Assembly: GCA_964019135.1 (NCBI GenBank)
Contig: OZ025253.1
Span: 39,482,548-39,546,547, forward strand
Origin: Arenicola marina
Lineage: Eukaryota > Annelida > Polychaeta > Arenicolidae
Length of the DNA: 64,000 bases
Direction of reading: 5' to 3'
The translations under genes and the position numbers were made by a program. Numbering within the stretch: position 1 is the first letter of the stretch; each line of letters begins with the position of its first letter. This document shows, one piece after another, positions 46,269 through 59,555 of the stretch. Under the pieces are notes generated by a model. It saw only the letters and a list, made by a program, of their open reading frames with translations. It was not told where the DNA came from and made no database searches.

Positions 46269-49200
46269 TCATTTCAACTTTCCTTCGAGGAACTGCCGCA
46301 TGTATTGGTTGACCTCCTGAGGTGCCTCGTTCTGCACCCAGTGGCTGATGCCCTCCAGCAGCTTGATGGTGCATTCGTTCTTCACGTACGGACGACTCAT
46401 CTCGGCCAGCTCGGTCTCCAGGTAGGCGTCGCTGGTGCCCCAGATGATGAGGGTCGGACAGCGGACGTAGTTGGTGGCTGGGATGGGATACTTGTACCAG
46501 ACGATGGCACGATCGTAGTTCGCCATTCCGACACGGTCATCTGGAAGCAAGGAATGCGGGACCTGGAGTTGTATTTTGTATATATGTTTAATAAGGCAAT
46601 ACTTGTTTGCTCTTGTTTCTGTTTCCTTTCAAGGCTTTTGCTATTGTCAGCCAAACTGGTGGTACAACATATTGGAGTCTATTGGCTGCCCCCGCAGACG
46701 ACTGCTTAACTTTATTCGCTCCTCCCATGAACACGCGTTCAGCACAGTACAGTTAGACTTATCTACGATTTGTTGTGGACACTGACAGATGTTTTCTTAA
46801 TGGCGATGAGAGGAGGATTTTTTCAATGGGCAAATGTAGCAGTTGTGACTTTATGAGAGGAGCAGTTATGTTTGGACTTAGTTTTTATTCGTGGAGGTAA
46901 CTTGTTTTATGGACTATGGTAACAGTTCTTCATAGACTATTGTAGCAGCTCTTTATCGACTTAGGTAACAGTTGTTTATGGACTATGGTAACATTTGTTA
47001 CTTTCCGACGAGAGACGTTTTTAGTGACTGCAGCTACTATTCCACCATCGTGGGGCCAAGGTAACACTGATTTATGAACGGTCGCATGTCGTTCTTGGCG
47101 ATACGTCATTAGTCTTTTTATCGGCAAGTGCAGCAGGTCATGACAGCTTTGTGTTATTTGTTCTTTGACCAAGACACTGTTTGTGATACTAATTTAGAAC
47201 ACAAAGCATTTTTTTCCAGCTGTTTTCTGAACACGATAGCACTCATTTTTAGAGACACCCACCATAGGTTTTAAACACATATTTGTAGGCCTCGAGCTCC
47301 TCCTCTGAGAAAGTTCCTGGCTTGGCGCCCCACCCCTTGGCGGTCAACACGTCCTGCACAAACTGACAGTCGTTCAGGCCAAGGTACAGCTCTCCGAAGA
47401 ATGGGATCAGGTTGACCGCCTGATACCTGAATCAGAAAATGAGCTATTATAATAAGAAATAATATGTTAAGCTGGCAAACATATTTTTATAGTACTTTAG
47501 ACACAACGCCAATGGATGGTGGTTAACTGATGACTTGTGCCTCCATTTGCAAGCCATTTGGTAGCAATATTGTAACCATGCGGCAATAACATTTCTTCAA
47601 ACGTACGATGTATAACCGGAAGCATGCTTGACACATGAAAACAATTAACCATATGCAAACTTAAAACTGCTGCATATTTATGTAGTGATATTATCATGCA
47701 ATTTTAACTACTATCAAAGTTAGGAAGCCATAATGCAAATAGATCAACCACGTCCACGCGGAATCCTGTATTTACAAGGTCACAACAGCAGCTACTTTGA
47801 AACATAAAGATTGTTGATGCAATAATCCAGATATCCCGGATGAAGATAGCTCCAATATTTCTGTGCCACGCAGCAAACAAGCTCAAATACTAGACACTAA
47901 ACGACATTTTCTGACGTTACATCTCACCAAGTTTTGCAAATTTGCCGCATGGAAGTCTTGGACAGTTCGAAGTAGGCGTAAACATGCGGTGCGTTGAGGA
48001 CGACCAGCTTATCCACGGTGTCCGGGTATTGCATGGCGAAGGACCAAGCCAGGACGCCACCCCAGTCATGACCCACCATCGTTACCCGCTTAATGTCTGC
48101 AACGACGAGGAGGAAGACCCCGATGGACGAGTTACCAAAGTCTTAATGCATCCCAGAGGACACCCGAATGGTCTGGTGGCTAGCGCGGTCGGCCGTGTAG
48201 GGACATATCGGACCCAAGTCAGTCGTCGTACCAAAGTTCGGGCGTTTAAGTCAAGATCATATTAAATATATGAATATGCATATTATACACGCATATGCAT
48301 ATCATACAAGAATATTCATATTAATGGATCAATATGCATAGTAATACATATATATATATATATATATATATATTAAGACATGCTGTCTAGTACCGCCTGC
48401 CGATGACAGTTTTACTCACTCACTGATGTAATCCAGCAACTCTTTGATTTCAGCAATCAGCTTGTCAATGGTATACTCTTCAACAGCCTTGGGTTTGCTG
48501 GTCTCACCGTACCCACGCAATTCAGGGGCGATAACACTTGAAAGTAAAGCTACAGTCAGATACGCACAGGAAATCGATCGTTCTTCCACGTTAGAACGAA
48601 CCGATTTTTAGTATAGGTGGTTATTGGCCTCTCCATGTATAAACTGCCAACTTGCAAATTAGTTCTTCGTCCAGAAACTATGCATACTCCCAATGCATTG
48701 GTATATTAACAAGCGGCATCGGGTGGATAATGAAAACTGGCGGGCTGCTACAGCCTGATGTCGGGCCGATAAAATGTCTAACGTCATGCAAAACTCGCGC
48801 TATTAATATTATTATGAGTTTAATTACCTCTACTTAGCTCACATATGTGCTGGGCGTTACAGGTCTCCTTGGTTCTTTGGTTTAATTCGCATACAACATT
48901 TGAAATAAAATGTGTGGCGCTTTAAAGCCTTCCAAGATCCTGCGAGCCAGTCGCCTTCTTCATGCCATATAGGTAAATATCAGTATATGGTGACCAAGAA
49001 ACGGAAAGGAAGCTAGGCAACTAGGCGGCTAGGCGGGCCATTTAAATCAATAACCACAATTATTTCGTGCGTGACGTCATGTCGCATTGTTCTACGCCAT
49101 GTAACTACGGTAACGATTGTCTAAGAAAAAGGCCGAAGGGAGGTTTGTGTCAGATTACAGGATTTTAGCAGCATTGAGATTTAGTGCTATAGTACTAGTT

Positions 49201-50481
49201 AACAGGAAACTCAACTCGTAATAATAGTCAATCGCTGCCATAGGCAGGACGAGACACAGAACGCGAGGCAGGGCAGATGAGATGGTGCTGATGACTTCAC
49301 GCTATCACTCACTAGTAGTCGTCACACAGTGCTGCCATCTGGTTGCGCCACGTGTACCAGAAGTCTGGGAAACCGTGTAGAAAGATTACGGCAGGTTTGT
49401 CCTTGCTTCCCTTGGTCACGTAGTGCATCGTAGATTGCTGGGTCATACGCGAGTATGCAATGATAAATGTGGTCACTTAAATATGGTCATTTGAAGGACA
49501 TCAATGTGAGATATGCGTCCCAAAAAGTGACCCTTACTTGGGCGAGAAGGGAACACAAATGATCACGTTTATTCCGCGGATGATCCAGTTGGGTTATAGT
49601 TGCATACATAAAACATTGTCAGCAGCAATGAATGGATTCAGCAGTGAATGGGTTGCTAGACAATTGCTGAGCTCCCAAGTGCGAATGACAGAATAAATTA
49701 ACTGTATTTGCCCCCATTTTTTAGCGACGAGCATATAAAGGACAATAAAGGGCGTAATAACCATAATTAATAGCAACCATCGAAGAATGAGGCTGATAAT
49801 CGTTAACTTAAAGCCGCTAATACCGCGATTTTGTCCATTTGAAAACCTGTGCTTACTGGACGCAAAGCACATTTATTACACACAAACTCGTTGTTTTATG
49901 CAAAAAATGACGTCGCAACATAACAAACCTGTTGTTTTTATACAAAAAATGAAGTCGCAACATAACAAACTTGATGTTTATATAGAAATAATGACGTTGC
50001 ATCGTAACAAACTTGTTGTTTTTAATACAAATAATGACATCGCAACACAACAAACTTGTTTTTGTACAAATAATGACGTCGCAACATAAAAAACTTGTTG
50101 TTTTTGTACAAATAATTACGTCGCAACATAACAAACTTGATGTTTTTATACAAATAATTCCGTTGCGACATAACGTTCATTAACTATATCCAAGAAATGT
50201 ATCCATAGATGAGCAATTTAATGGTGATTCGATATGCGTTCATGACAAGGATCAATCAATGAATTTACCTTGAGACGGGCAAAGTTGTGGATGCCCAACT
50301 TGGGGTCTGTAAGCAGATTGGGTCGTAGGGGTCGCGGCTTCTTGCCGAAGTATGTCCTCGGCCCATAGTACAGAGACTTGAAGACCATAGACAATGTGAT
50401 GTAGGTTCCCACAATGGCTGCGTAGATCCAGGCCGCTATAATATCGCCAAGGGGCGCGTACTCCAGCGCCATCTGCGGCAC
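46269..50481 (-). CDS. EPHX4: EPHX3/EPHX4-like membrane-anchored epoxide hydrolase, complete
   Basis: Six exons in transcript order: 50481-50269, 49437-49313, 48536-48424, 48096-47928, 47426-47263 and 46540-46269, all with AG/GT borders and matching phases, giving 351 residues. Residues about 12-34 (IIAAWIYAAIVGTYITLSMVF) form a single N-terminal membrane anchor. An alpha/beta-hydrolase fold follows: oxyanion-hole HGFP (92-95), nucleophile D161 in GHDWGG, lid tyrosines probably Y208 and Y270, acid D299 in IIWGTSDAYLE and base H328 in GISHWVQ. This is the complete epoxide-hydrolase set. It would hydrolyse epoxides, probably of lipids, to diols on the ER membrane. Length fits the vertebrate EPHX3/EPHX4 pair (about 360). 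Which of the two it is closer to needs a tree. The start may be Met1 or Met4. Confidence 0.93.
48344..48374. repeat. (TA)n microsatellite in epoxide hydrolase intron
   Basis: About 30 bp of alternating TA following several ATATGCATAT-like palindromes at 48270-48340, within the intron between the exons ending at 48424 and starting at 48096. Confidence 0.8.
49882..50172. repeat. 42-bp minisatellite in intron 1 of the epoxide hydrolase gene
   Basis: Seven imperfect units averaging 41.6 bp with the core ACAAACTTGTTGTTTTTATA followed by AATGACGTCGCAACAT. Most units carry TGACGTC or a one-base variant, which resembles the CRE/ATF site. The array sits 95 to 390 bp downstream of exon 1. Confidence 0.9.
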
Positions 50482-50489
50482 GCGTAGTA

Positions 50490-51055
50490 TAATAAGTAAA
50501 ATAAGAAAAACTTGGTGTTCAAGGTAAACCTTTCTTACTGTACTAGAAGCAGAAATTGAAAAACTGCTGCAGTTATTTTTTTGAAACTCCAGATTTACTA
50601 TTGTACAAAAAAGTCCAACATTTTACTGATACTAAGTTAACTTTCTTCAAAATATGTTTAGGTTTAGACCTGGCTTCCCATTGACAAAGTGGACACATAA
50701 TCGAAACTGGACTTTTCAAGCACATTTGAATTGTGTCCTAGTTCAAACCAAGTCTAACTTGCTTAAACCTTGCACGTTTTTTTTATCAAGTCGAGCTTAC
50801 GACTATATTGACGTTCTGTTTTACCAGCTTAAAGTCCTCAGCTATGTTACATTTTAAGTATATGTTAAAAGCTTCCTATATATGTTTTGAGATGGATGAG
50901 AATTGCGTCATCAGGAAAAGTGATCCCACCTCGCCGTCTCGGCCGCCATTTAATGGTTTGGTTTCGCAAATACCCGCCATCTTGGAAAAGCATGACTGGT
51001 TCAAGAGTTCGGGTGGTGTATGTGAGAGTGAGACCTTGACATATTACTATTATAT
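50490..51055. other. 5' flank of the epoxide hydrolase gene
   Basis: AT-rich unique DNA upstream of the first coding exon on the minus strand. A 5' UTR and promoter should lie here. No clear TATA box, CpG-rich segment or untranslated exon could be assigned. Confidence 0.4.
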
Positions 51056-51057
51056 AT

Positions 51058-52020
51058 CGAAGCCGTATTGATAAGGACGATGTCGGGTACGATATAACAG
51101 ACGTGATAAGGTCAGCGTGCAGCGTACGTACCTCGGTTCATCGGAAGTCTTATCATCAAAGGAACAAGGAAAGATACGCCAACAGGTGTCGACGAATGTC
51201 TGACGGGGGGGAAAGGTCAGAAACCGACCTAATGTCATCGTTTTCCTTTTACATGCCTGTATCATCTATCGTCCATGTTAGAGCCCACAGAGGGAATTAT
51301 TATTACAGTAACTGGTAGGAGTGAGTGGTACGTGAGCTATCTTTAGGCAATGATTCGCGCCCGGGTGCGATAGACAAGGGATAGTATGTAATCACATCAC
51401 GGTATTTGGTGTTGGATCGGGTGGTTAACCCGTTATGTTCTGTGTCGAAGTGATATTTAACTCTCATGCTGTGTCTTCGAGAGGCGGGTGAAATAAATTC
51501 GTGACATATGGAAAGAAAAGTAATTCATTCGCAAAAGCTACTCTAACACGTATGCTGGAAAATTTTAATTTATATGTAACATACTTTATCACAATTCAAT
51601 GGTATACATGTAGTTTTCAACTGTAGAATTTCGCGCCCGGGGAAGGCGGATTTATCAAGCACTACATCTGATTACTATGGCTATAACTGCACATTAATTG
51701 AAACATTCCGTTTCCAGAGCAATATCATGCAGATGGCTTGCCAACTACGCCTTTACTGCCAACGTATTGGTGCATTGTCCAGGACAGCAATACACATTTG
51801 AGGTTTATATTCTCAATAGAGCGTTTCACAATATTTATGTGATCACTGACACCCCCCAGCCCCCCCCCCCCCACCCACCCTGTTTCTATTATATATGTAA
51901 GTCGAAATATAATGCAAATCAATATTGATACCAATGGACAAATACTAGAACAAGATTTGGACCGTTCCAATTCTTACTGCTTCTCAAAATTGAAATTCCT
52001 TTAGAGTCTAATAGACGCAT
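51058..52020. repeat. Unit X, copy 1 of a tandem duplication
   Basis: This segment of about 960 bp recurs at 54016-54967 with a few percent differences and small indels, starting AAGCCGTATTGATAAGGACG and ending near AGTCTAATAGACGCATGATT. No coding is recognised: the short frames in it are not supported by domains or splice sites. Confidence 0.9.
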
Positions 52021-52026
52021 GATTTT

Positions 52027-54015
52027 GTGTTGCAACGTGTATCATCTGGCAGGTGTGCCTAGCCTAACTTGTGTTGCAATACGTATCTTCTGGCAGGTGT
52101 GCCTAGTCTACTTTGTGTTGCAACATGTATGCTCTGGCAGGTGTGCCTAACTTACCTTATGTTGCAACGTGTATCTGGCTGGTGTGCCTAGCCTACCCTG
52201 TGTTTCAACATGTATCCACTGGCAGGTGTGCCTAGCCTACCTTGTATTGCAACGTGTATGCTCTGGCAGGTGCTGAGAGTTTTGCAAGTTGCCAACGTTT
52301 TGTTGTGACAGACGGGGTACGACACTAAAGCATGTACTGATGGGAACAAACAGATGTATCATCAATAACAGCTGTAGGGCGCAGACTGATAAACAGTGGA
52401 TGCTAAGCACACAGTGCTAACGGTCCTCCGAGAAAGTCGTTATTGACTTCATTGCTTGATAATGTTCTGCGTTCGTGGTATTGATAATTGCAATGAAGAA
52501 AAAGGCACCGGCGCCGAGACTAAATGCTAAATACTAAAAATGAATAGTACTAAATCTATATACTGAATTTAATGCTCAATTGTATTTAATGCTTAAGTGA
52601 ATTTAATACTTAAGTAAATTTAATGCTTAAGTAAATTTAATGCTTAAGTAAATTTAATGCTTAAGTTAATTTAATGCTTTAGTTAATTTGCCTTCCCCAC
52701 AGCTTGACTTGCCGATGGTCAATGCCAGAACAAATAATGGTGCATGTAGCCTAGTTTAATTGTAAACCTAATTAATTCAGCTTTTGGTATTTTTCTCATA
52801 TCTGGTGCACACAAATTCAAATACAGCCGCGTTTTCGTTGATGACCCGGCAGATGGTGTACCTTAATTCCAACCACTAGCTGTGATATATCAACAATGAA
52901 AAAATAGTAAAAGAAAAGCCATGCACAAGCTCCATAGCAGGCTTTACCTTCGACTCACTCTGCTAGGGATTGCGATATATATCTTTGTGGCTACGTCATT
53001 CATACATTCGGACTCATGTCCGCTAGGGCGGCGCTATGCAAATCGATAGGACAAATGCGCCGCGGATGTCTACAAATCAGTGCCGGAGACCCCGAGGGAG
53101 GGGTGGGGGCGTGTACATTGCTGGGTTTTGGGGGGTTCGGCCGTCGGGCCGTTTTATCGCCAAAACCCACCTTATGAACGCATTTTTTCCCGAGCCCCCC
53201 CCCCCTCTGCCCGTCGCATTTTTTTTTTAAATATCCGATCTATAGGGGTATCTTTTTTATCACAAACGTTGGCTCGCTCATGCATCATGGCCCCCGTGTA
53301 CCTACACCAGATTTGCATAAGAGTCTCCCTACCCCGGGTTGGGCCCCAGCTGATGAATAACAACGCCTAGGATAAGCCTAGGATAAGCAGATTACTTATT
53401 TTGCTTTTATCATCACTATTTGAAAATGGAACACTGATGACTTGCTGTATCAAATACGAGACTGCTATATATTTTAACTTTTCATGTTTGTAAATGACAA
53501 GTTAGCTGAACATTGCAACGGACTTGACCGTCGTTTATAAAAAATCTTGAAATTTGTCCGCGGTCGACGATAACTCTGTCCCGTGGTTAACCAATTCCCC
53601 GGCGGACCACTTTTTGAGCCAGTGCCTTCAAGCAAGATACGCAACCTGCACGCACAGGGAGAGGCTACGGTAAGCGTGACGCGTAATGAGCGTTCAGTGC
53701 ATGGAGCGACCATAATAACCTCCAAAAGAACATGACCATTAACGAGTCCTTTGTGTTTAGCATTAAGGCATCATGTGGAATAACTATAGGTGACGTATCC
53801 GGGCGTAAGCTCTAACGAAGGTGTTTATACTTTATTCGGCCGGAAAAGTTCGGCGATAATAATAAGGTATGTTTTATATAACAACAGTGCTTACTTGTCA
53901 CCGCCTGGATACGACCCTGACCTTGCTACATGGGGCATTCCTGTTTGACGAATTTTCCAGATAGCCGCGGACTGTACATAAAAATATCGATGAAACGTTT
54001 TTGTGTGGTCGAAGA
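52027..54015. repeat. Unit Y, diverged copy of window positions 1 to about 2030
   Basis: Carries the 44-bp minisatellite (52027-52285), the 17-bp repeat (52566-52680) and the following sequence seen at 290-2030 and 55545-57290, but with visibly more substitutions and indels than those two have from each other. The match breaks off at GTCGAAGATAGGT (54018), where unit X copy 2 begins. Confidence 0.9.
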
Positions 54016-54967
54016 TAGGTAAGCCGTATTGATAAGGACGATGTCGGGTGCGAGATAACAGACGTGATAAGGACAGCGTGCAGCGTACCTACCTCGGTTA
54101 CTTGGAACTCTTATCATCAAAGAAACAAGGAAAGATACGCCAACAGGTGTCGACGAATGTCTGACGGGGGGAAAGGGTCAGAAACTGCCATTTACATGCC
54201 TGTATCATCTATCGTCCATGTTAGAGCCCACAGAGGGAATTTTATTACAGTAACTGGTAGGAGTGAGTGGTACGTGAGCTATCTTTAGGCAATGATTCGC
54301 GCCCGGGTGCGATAGACAAGACGTAGTATGTAATCACATCACGGTATTTGGTGATGGATCGGGTGGTTAACCCGTTATGTTCTGTGTCGAAGTGATATTT
54401 ATCTCTCATGCTGTGTCTTCGAGAGGCAGGTGAACTAAATTCGTGACATATGGAAAGAAAAGTAATTCATTCGCAAAAGCTACCCTAAGACGTATGCTTG
54501 AAAATTTTAATTTATATATAACATACTTTATCACAATTCAATGGTATACATGTAGGTTTCAGCTGTAGACTTTCGCGCCCGGGGAAGGCGGATTTATAAA
54601 GCTCTACATCTGACTTCTATGGCTATAACTGCACATTAATTGAAACATTCCGTTTCCAGAGCAATATCATGCAGATGGCTTGCCAACTACGCCTTTACTG
54701 CCAACGTATTGATGCATTGTCCAGGGCAGCAATACACATTGGAGGTTTATATTCTCAATATAGAGTTTCACAATATTTATGTGATCACTGACACCCCCCA
54801 GCCCCACCCCCCTCACCCACCCCCTTTCTGTTATATATATAAGTCGAAATATAATGCAAATCAATATTGATACCAATGGACAAATACTAGAACAAGATGT
54901 GGACCGTTCCAATTCTTACTGCTTCTCAAAATAGAAATTTCTTTAGAGTCTAATAGACGCATGATTT
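54016..54967. repeat. Unit X, copy 2
   Basis: Repeats 51058-52020 and lacks about 20 bp near 54188. Together with unit Y it forms a tandem array X-Y-X-Y with a period of about 2.96 kb, the last Y being the start of the long right-hand duplication. Confidence 0.9.
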
Positions 54968-55069
54968 TTAGTAGGATACAGACCCAGCTTGGTGCTAACG
55001 GACAACACTTACCGGTCTGGATAGCTGTGGGCACACACATGTAGTTAACTCACTGCCTTTAAGCCTGCC

Positions 55070-55545
55070 GAGCCTACTTTGTGTTGCAACGTGTATCTTC
55101 TGGCAGGTGTGCCTAGCCTACCTTGTGCTGCAACATGTATCTTCTGGCAGGTGTGCCTAACCTACCTTGTGTTGCAACGCGTATTCTCTGGCAGGTGTGC
55201 CTAGCCTACCTTCTGTTGCAACGTGTATCTTCTGGCAGGTGTGCCTAGCCTACCTTGTGTTGCTACGTGTATCTTCTGGCAGGTGTGCCTAGCCTACTTT
55301 GTGTTGCAACATGTAGGCTCTGGCAGGTGTGCCTAACTTACCTTATGTTTCAACGTGTATCTTCTGGCAGGTGTGCCTAGCCTACCTTGTGTTGCAACAT
55401 GTATCCTCTGGCAGGTGTGCCTAGCCTAACTTGTGTTGCAACGTGTATTTTCTAGCTGGTGTGCCTAGTCTACCTTGGGCTTCAACATGTATCCTCTGGC
55501 AGGTGTGCCTAGCCTACCTTGTGTTGCAACGTGTATGCTCTGGCA
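55070..55545. repeat. 44-bp minisatellite (right copy, longest)
   Basis: About eleven units of the family seen at 1-291. From 55261 onward it is identical to the left edge of the window. The units at 55070-55260 show what probably lies just outside the left edge. Confidence 0.92.
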
Positions 55546-57681
55546 GTTGCTGACAGTGTCGCAAGTTGCCAACGCTGTGTTGTGACAGACAGGGTACGAC
55601 ACTAAAGCATGTACTGATGGGAACAAACAGATGTATCATCAATAACAGCTTTAGGGCGCAGACTGATAAACAGTGGATGCTAAGCACACAGTGATAACGG
55701 TCCTCTGAGAAAGTCGTTATTGACTTTATTGCTTGATAAAGTTGTGCGTTCGTAGTATTGATAATTGTAATGAAGAAAAAGGCCCCGACACCGAGACTAA
55801 ATGCTAAATACTAAAAATGAATAGTACTAAATCTATATATTGAATTTAATGCTTAAGTGAATTTAATGCTTAAGTGAATTTAATACTTAAGTAAATTTAA
55901 TGCTTAAGTAAATGTAATGCTTAAGTGAAGTTAATGCTTAAGTGAATTTAATACTTTGGTTAATTTGCCTTCCCCACAGCTTGACTTGCCGATGGTCAAT
56001 GCCAGAACCAATAATGGTGCATGTAGCCTAGTTTAATTGTAAACCTAATTAATTCAGCTTTTGGTATTGTTCTCATATCTGGTGCACACAACTTCATTCA
56101 AATACAGCCGCGTTTTCGTTGATGACCCGGCAGATGGTGTACCTTAATTCCAACCACTAGCTGTGATTTATCAACAATGAAAAATAAGTAAAAGAAAAGC
56201 CATGCACAAGCTCCATAGCATGCTCTACCTTCGACTCACTCTGCTAGGGATTGCGATATATATCTTTGTGGCTACGTCATTTATACATTTGGACTCCTGT
56301 CCGCCAGGGCGGCGCTATGCAAATCGATAGGACAAATGCGCCGCGAAATGTCTACAAATCAGTGCCGGAGACCCCGGGGGGAGAGGGGCGGGGGTACATT
56401 GCTGGGTTTTGGGGGGTTCCGCCGTCGGGCCGTTTTATCGCCAAAACCCACCTTATGAACGCACATTTTGAGAGCACCCCTCCCCCCCCCCTCCTCCCCC
56501 GTCGAAAGTTTTGTTAAATATCCGATCTATAGGGGTATCTTTTTCATCACAAATGTCCGCTCGCTCATGCATCATGGCCCCTGTGTACCTCCACCAGATT
56601 TGCATAATAGTATCCCTCCCCGGGGGTTGGGCCCCAGCTGATGAATAACAACGCACCGCCTAGGATAAGCAGAGTATTTATTTTGCTTTTATCATCACTA
56701 TTTGAAAATGGAACACTGATGACTTGCTGTATCAAATACGAGACTGCTATATATTTTAACTTTTCATTTCTGTAAATGACAAGTTAGCTGAACATTACAA
56801 CGGACTTGACCGTCGTTTATACAAAATCTTAAAATTTGCCCATGGTCGACGATGTTTAACCCATTTCCCGGCGGGCCACTTTTCGAGCCAGTGCCTTCAA
56901 GCAAGATACGCAACCTGCACGCACGGGGAGAGGCTACGGTAAGCGTGACGCGTAATGAGTGTTCAGTGTATGGAGCGAGCATAATAACCTCAAAAAGAAC
57001 ATGACCATTGACGAGTCCTTTGTGTTTAGCATTAAGGCATCATGTGGAATAACTACAGGTGACATATCCGGGCGTAAGCTCTAACGAAGGTGTTTATACT
57101 TTATTCTGCGGGAAAAGTTCGGCGATAATAATAATATATGTTTTATATAACAACAGTGCTTACTTGTCAACGCCTGGATACGACCCTGACCTTGCTTCAT
57201 GGTGCATTCTTGTTTGAAGAATTTTCCAGATAGCCGTCCGACTGTACATTAAGATGATGATGAAACGTTTTTGTGCGGTCGAAGATAGGTGAGCAAATAT
57301 TCAGATAATAAACTTCGGTGTCTTATTTTTTTGCTTTACACCCCATAACGACACTTCTGAAGAAGCGATTGGTTGGTCATATCGCGTCAATGGGGAGGAA
57401 GCAAGAGAGAGTGGAGCCATGTCTCCGGATTAACCCCCTACTCTTTACGAAGAAAGACATGGGACATTTACCCTGCGTCTTTCTTGTTCAACGGGTAGGG
57501 GGTAGGGCGACCGGCGCGTGGTTCGAATCCTACCTGTGCAAGTATCTAGGTGTGTCCAGAATAAACACCCCATGTCTCCTCTTTTCAATGGGTGGGGGGC
57601 TACTCCGTGAGACATAGGTCCTCTCTACCCTGGCCGTTTCTATTGTCGCGAAATTACCTACAGATGTTAAGGAGTTACTTA

Positions 57682-58160
57682 AGCTAAAGGAACATATTCC
57701 ATAATTTATTGGTATTACCAAACTCCTCTCCTTGCCAAATAAGTATATTCTGCCTACATTTAAATCCTGGAATCCTTTGGGCTATCCAGAGAGAAGCATA
57801 TTGGTTCACCGGAGCAGAAGTTGGTGGCCGGCTTGATATCCCTGCGCGCCTGTTCGCTGTTCGGTAGGGTCGTCAATAAAACGCGGAAAACTTCTTCGCG
57901 GCGGAAACCCCGAAGTTTTTTGCAGTATTCCGCATAATTTCGCATGGATTCCGCAGGTATTCCGCGTTTAATTGAGGCCCGTTCAGTATTCTGTGTGATG
58001 TCAACCGCGACTCGCTAGGACGTCCGCGCGCGACATAAATAAACCGCGTTTTGCAGACTCAAAGAGATAAATAATATATGCATCATAATTTTGAGATACT
58101 TCTAGTCTTGATTCTAAAATGTAAAAAAATTAAGATGGCGTGTAAGTATATTGCTTTAAT
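57682..58160 (+). mobile_element. Non-autonomous interspersed element, duplicate of 2422-2900
   Basis: The copy carried within the right segmental duplication, nearly identical to 2422-2900. It adds no independent insertion event. Confidence 0.5.
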
Positions 58161-58522
58161 CAATCAATCATTTACCCTGCATGGCAACATACGCTAAATC
58201 TGTCGGTCACATAAACTTGTATTGTTATTGGCGTTATAGGCGCTCCGGAAATATATAAGGACCAGTTCGCAATTTCACAACGTTCCCAGCATAAACACCA
58301 CTTAATCCGTTTTATATTTATGATTTATGTTATTGGTAGATCTATTGTATCACTAAATCTGAATTCGCTGATCCTGGGTGAATGAATGACAGCATGCCGT
58401 AGATTTCAGTCCATTTTATTAAGCACAAATACAAGCTTTGTTGCCTTTGCTATTTCCCAGTTACTGACGTCAGTCACCAAAGTAACCAACATTGTCGTCT
58501 GCTCGGTCAATTCCGTAAGACA

Positions 58523-58954
58523 CACTGCCACTGCCACTGCCACTGCCACTGCCACTGCCACTGCCACTGCCACTGCCACTGCCACTGCCACTGCCACTGC
58601 CACTGCCACTGCCACTGCCACTGCCACTGCCACTGCCACTGCCACTGCCACTGCCACTGCCACTGCCACTGCCACTGCCACTGCCACTGCCACTGCCACT
58701 GCCACTGCCACTGCCACTGCCACTGCCACTGCCACTGCCACTGCCACTGCCACTGCCACTGCCACTGCCACTGCCACTGCCACTGCCACTGCCACTGCCA
58801 CTGCCACTGCCACTGCCACTGCCACTGCCACTGCCACTGCCACTGCCACTGCCACTGCCACTGCCACTGCCACTGCCACTGCCACTGCCACTGCCACTGC
58901 CACTGCCACTGCCACTGCCACTGCCACTGCCACTGCCACTGCCACTGCCACTGC
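58523..58954. repeat. Perfect (CACTGC)72 hexanucleotide array
   Basis: 432 bp of uninterrupted CACTGC, 72 units, in flanks that are almost identical to those of the 91-unit array at 3263-3808. The 114-bp length difference is exactly 19 units, which suggests replication slippage or unequal exchange after the duplication. Confidence 0.97.
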
Positions 58955-59555
58955 GGTATGCAATCGCGCCCACCATAAACTTTTGGCCTCGCCGTAGTGC
59001 GTCTGCGCGTTGCCCATGCGCTGTTCTCCGTTAGAATAAATGGTCTTGAAATCGTGCCCCCTTACAATGCGATGATTATATGCATCATAACGTGAAATTT
59101 ACTGAAATATCATATCATATAATAGGCATATATTGTTATGGAATTGAGTATGCGACTGACACTATCGGTTGCGATATTAATTAGATTCTAATTTTGTCGA
59201 TGTGGGGGTTGTCTGATAAGGGCGGACCAGCTTGCTTAGCGCCGATCTTTGCCTTTTTCCTCTCTTCCCTATCCTCATATACTTGGTATATTGATACATT
59301 TAATATAGAATAACCGTGCCTAAGGAATCCTGGCAACGCTTGGCATGCGCCACCAACAGCTTTTTAAAGCGGGAAGCGCAGGGACTATTTATCATGGTGG
59401 ACGCATTTGTATTTCACCGGCCGGATACGATTTCCTGTCCGAGCACTAATTCCATGCCACACCGGCAGTTTCATTTCAGATGTTTCAATATTACTGAAAT
59501 CATATATATATCACACCAGATGAAGTGAACAAACTGCGGTTCGCGGGTCGTTCTC

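Noticed and set aside
49882..50172. CRISPR-like array
   Set aside because: The repeats are adjacent and imperfect with no unique spacers, in an intron of an animal gene; it is an ordinary minisatellite.
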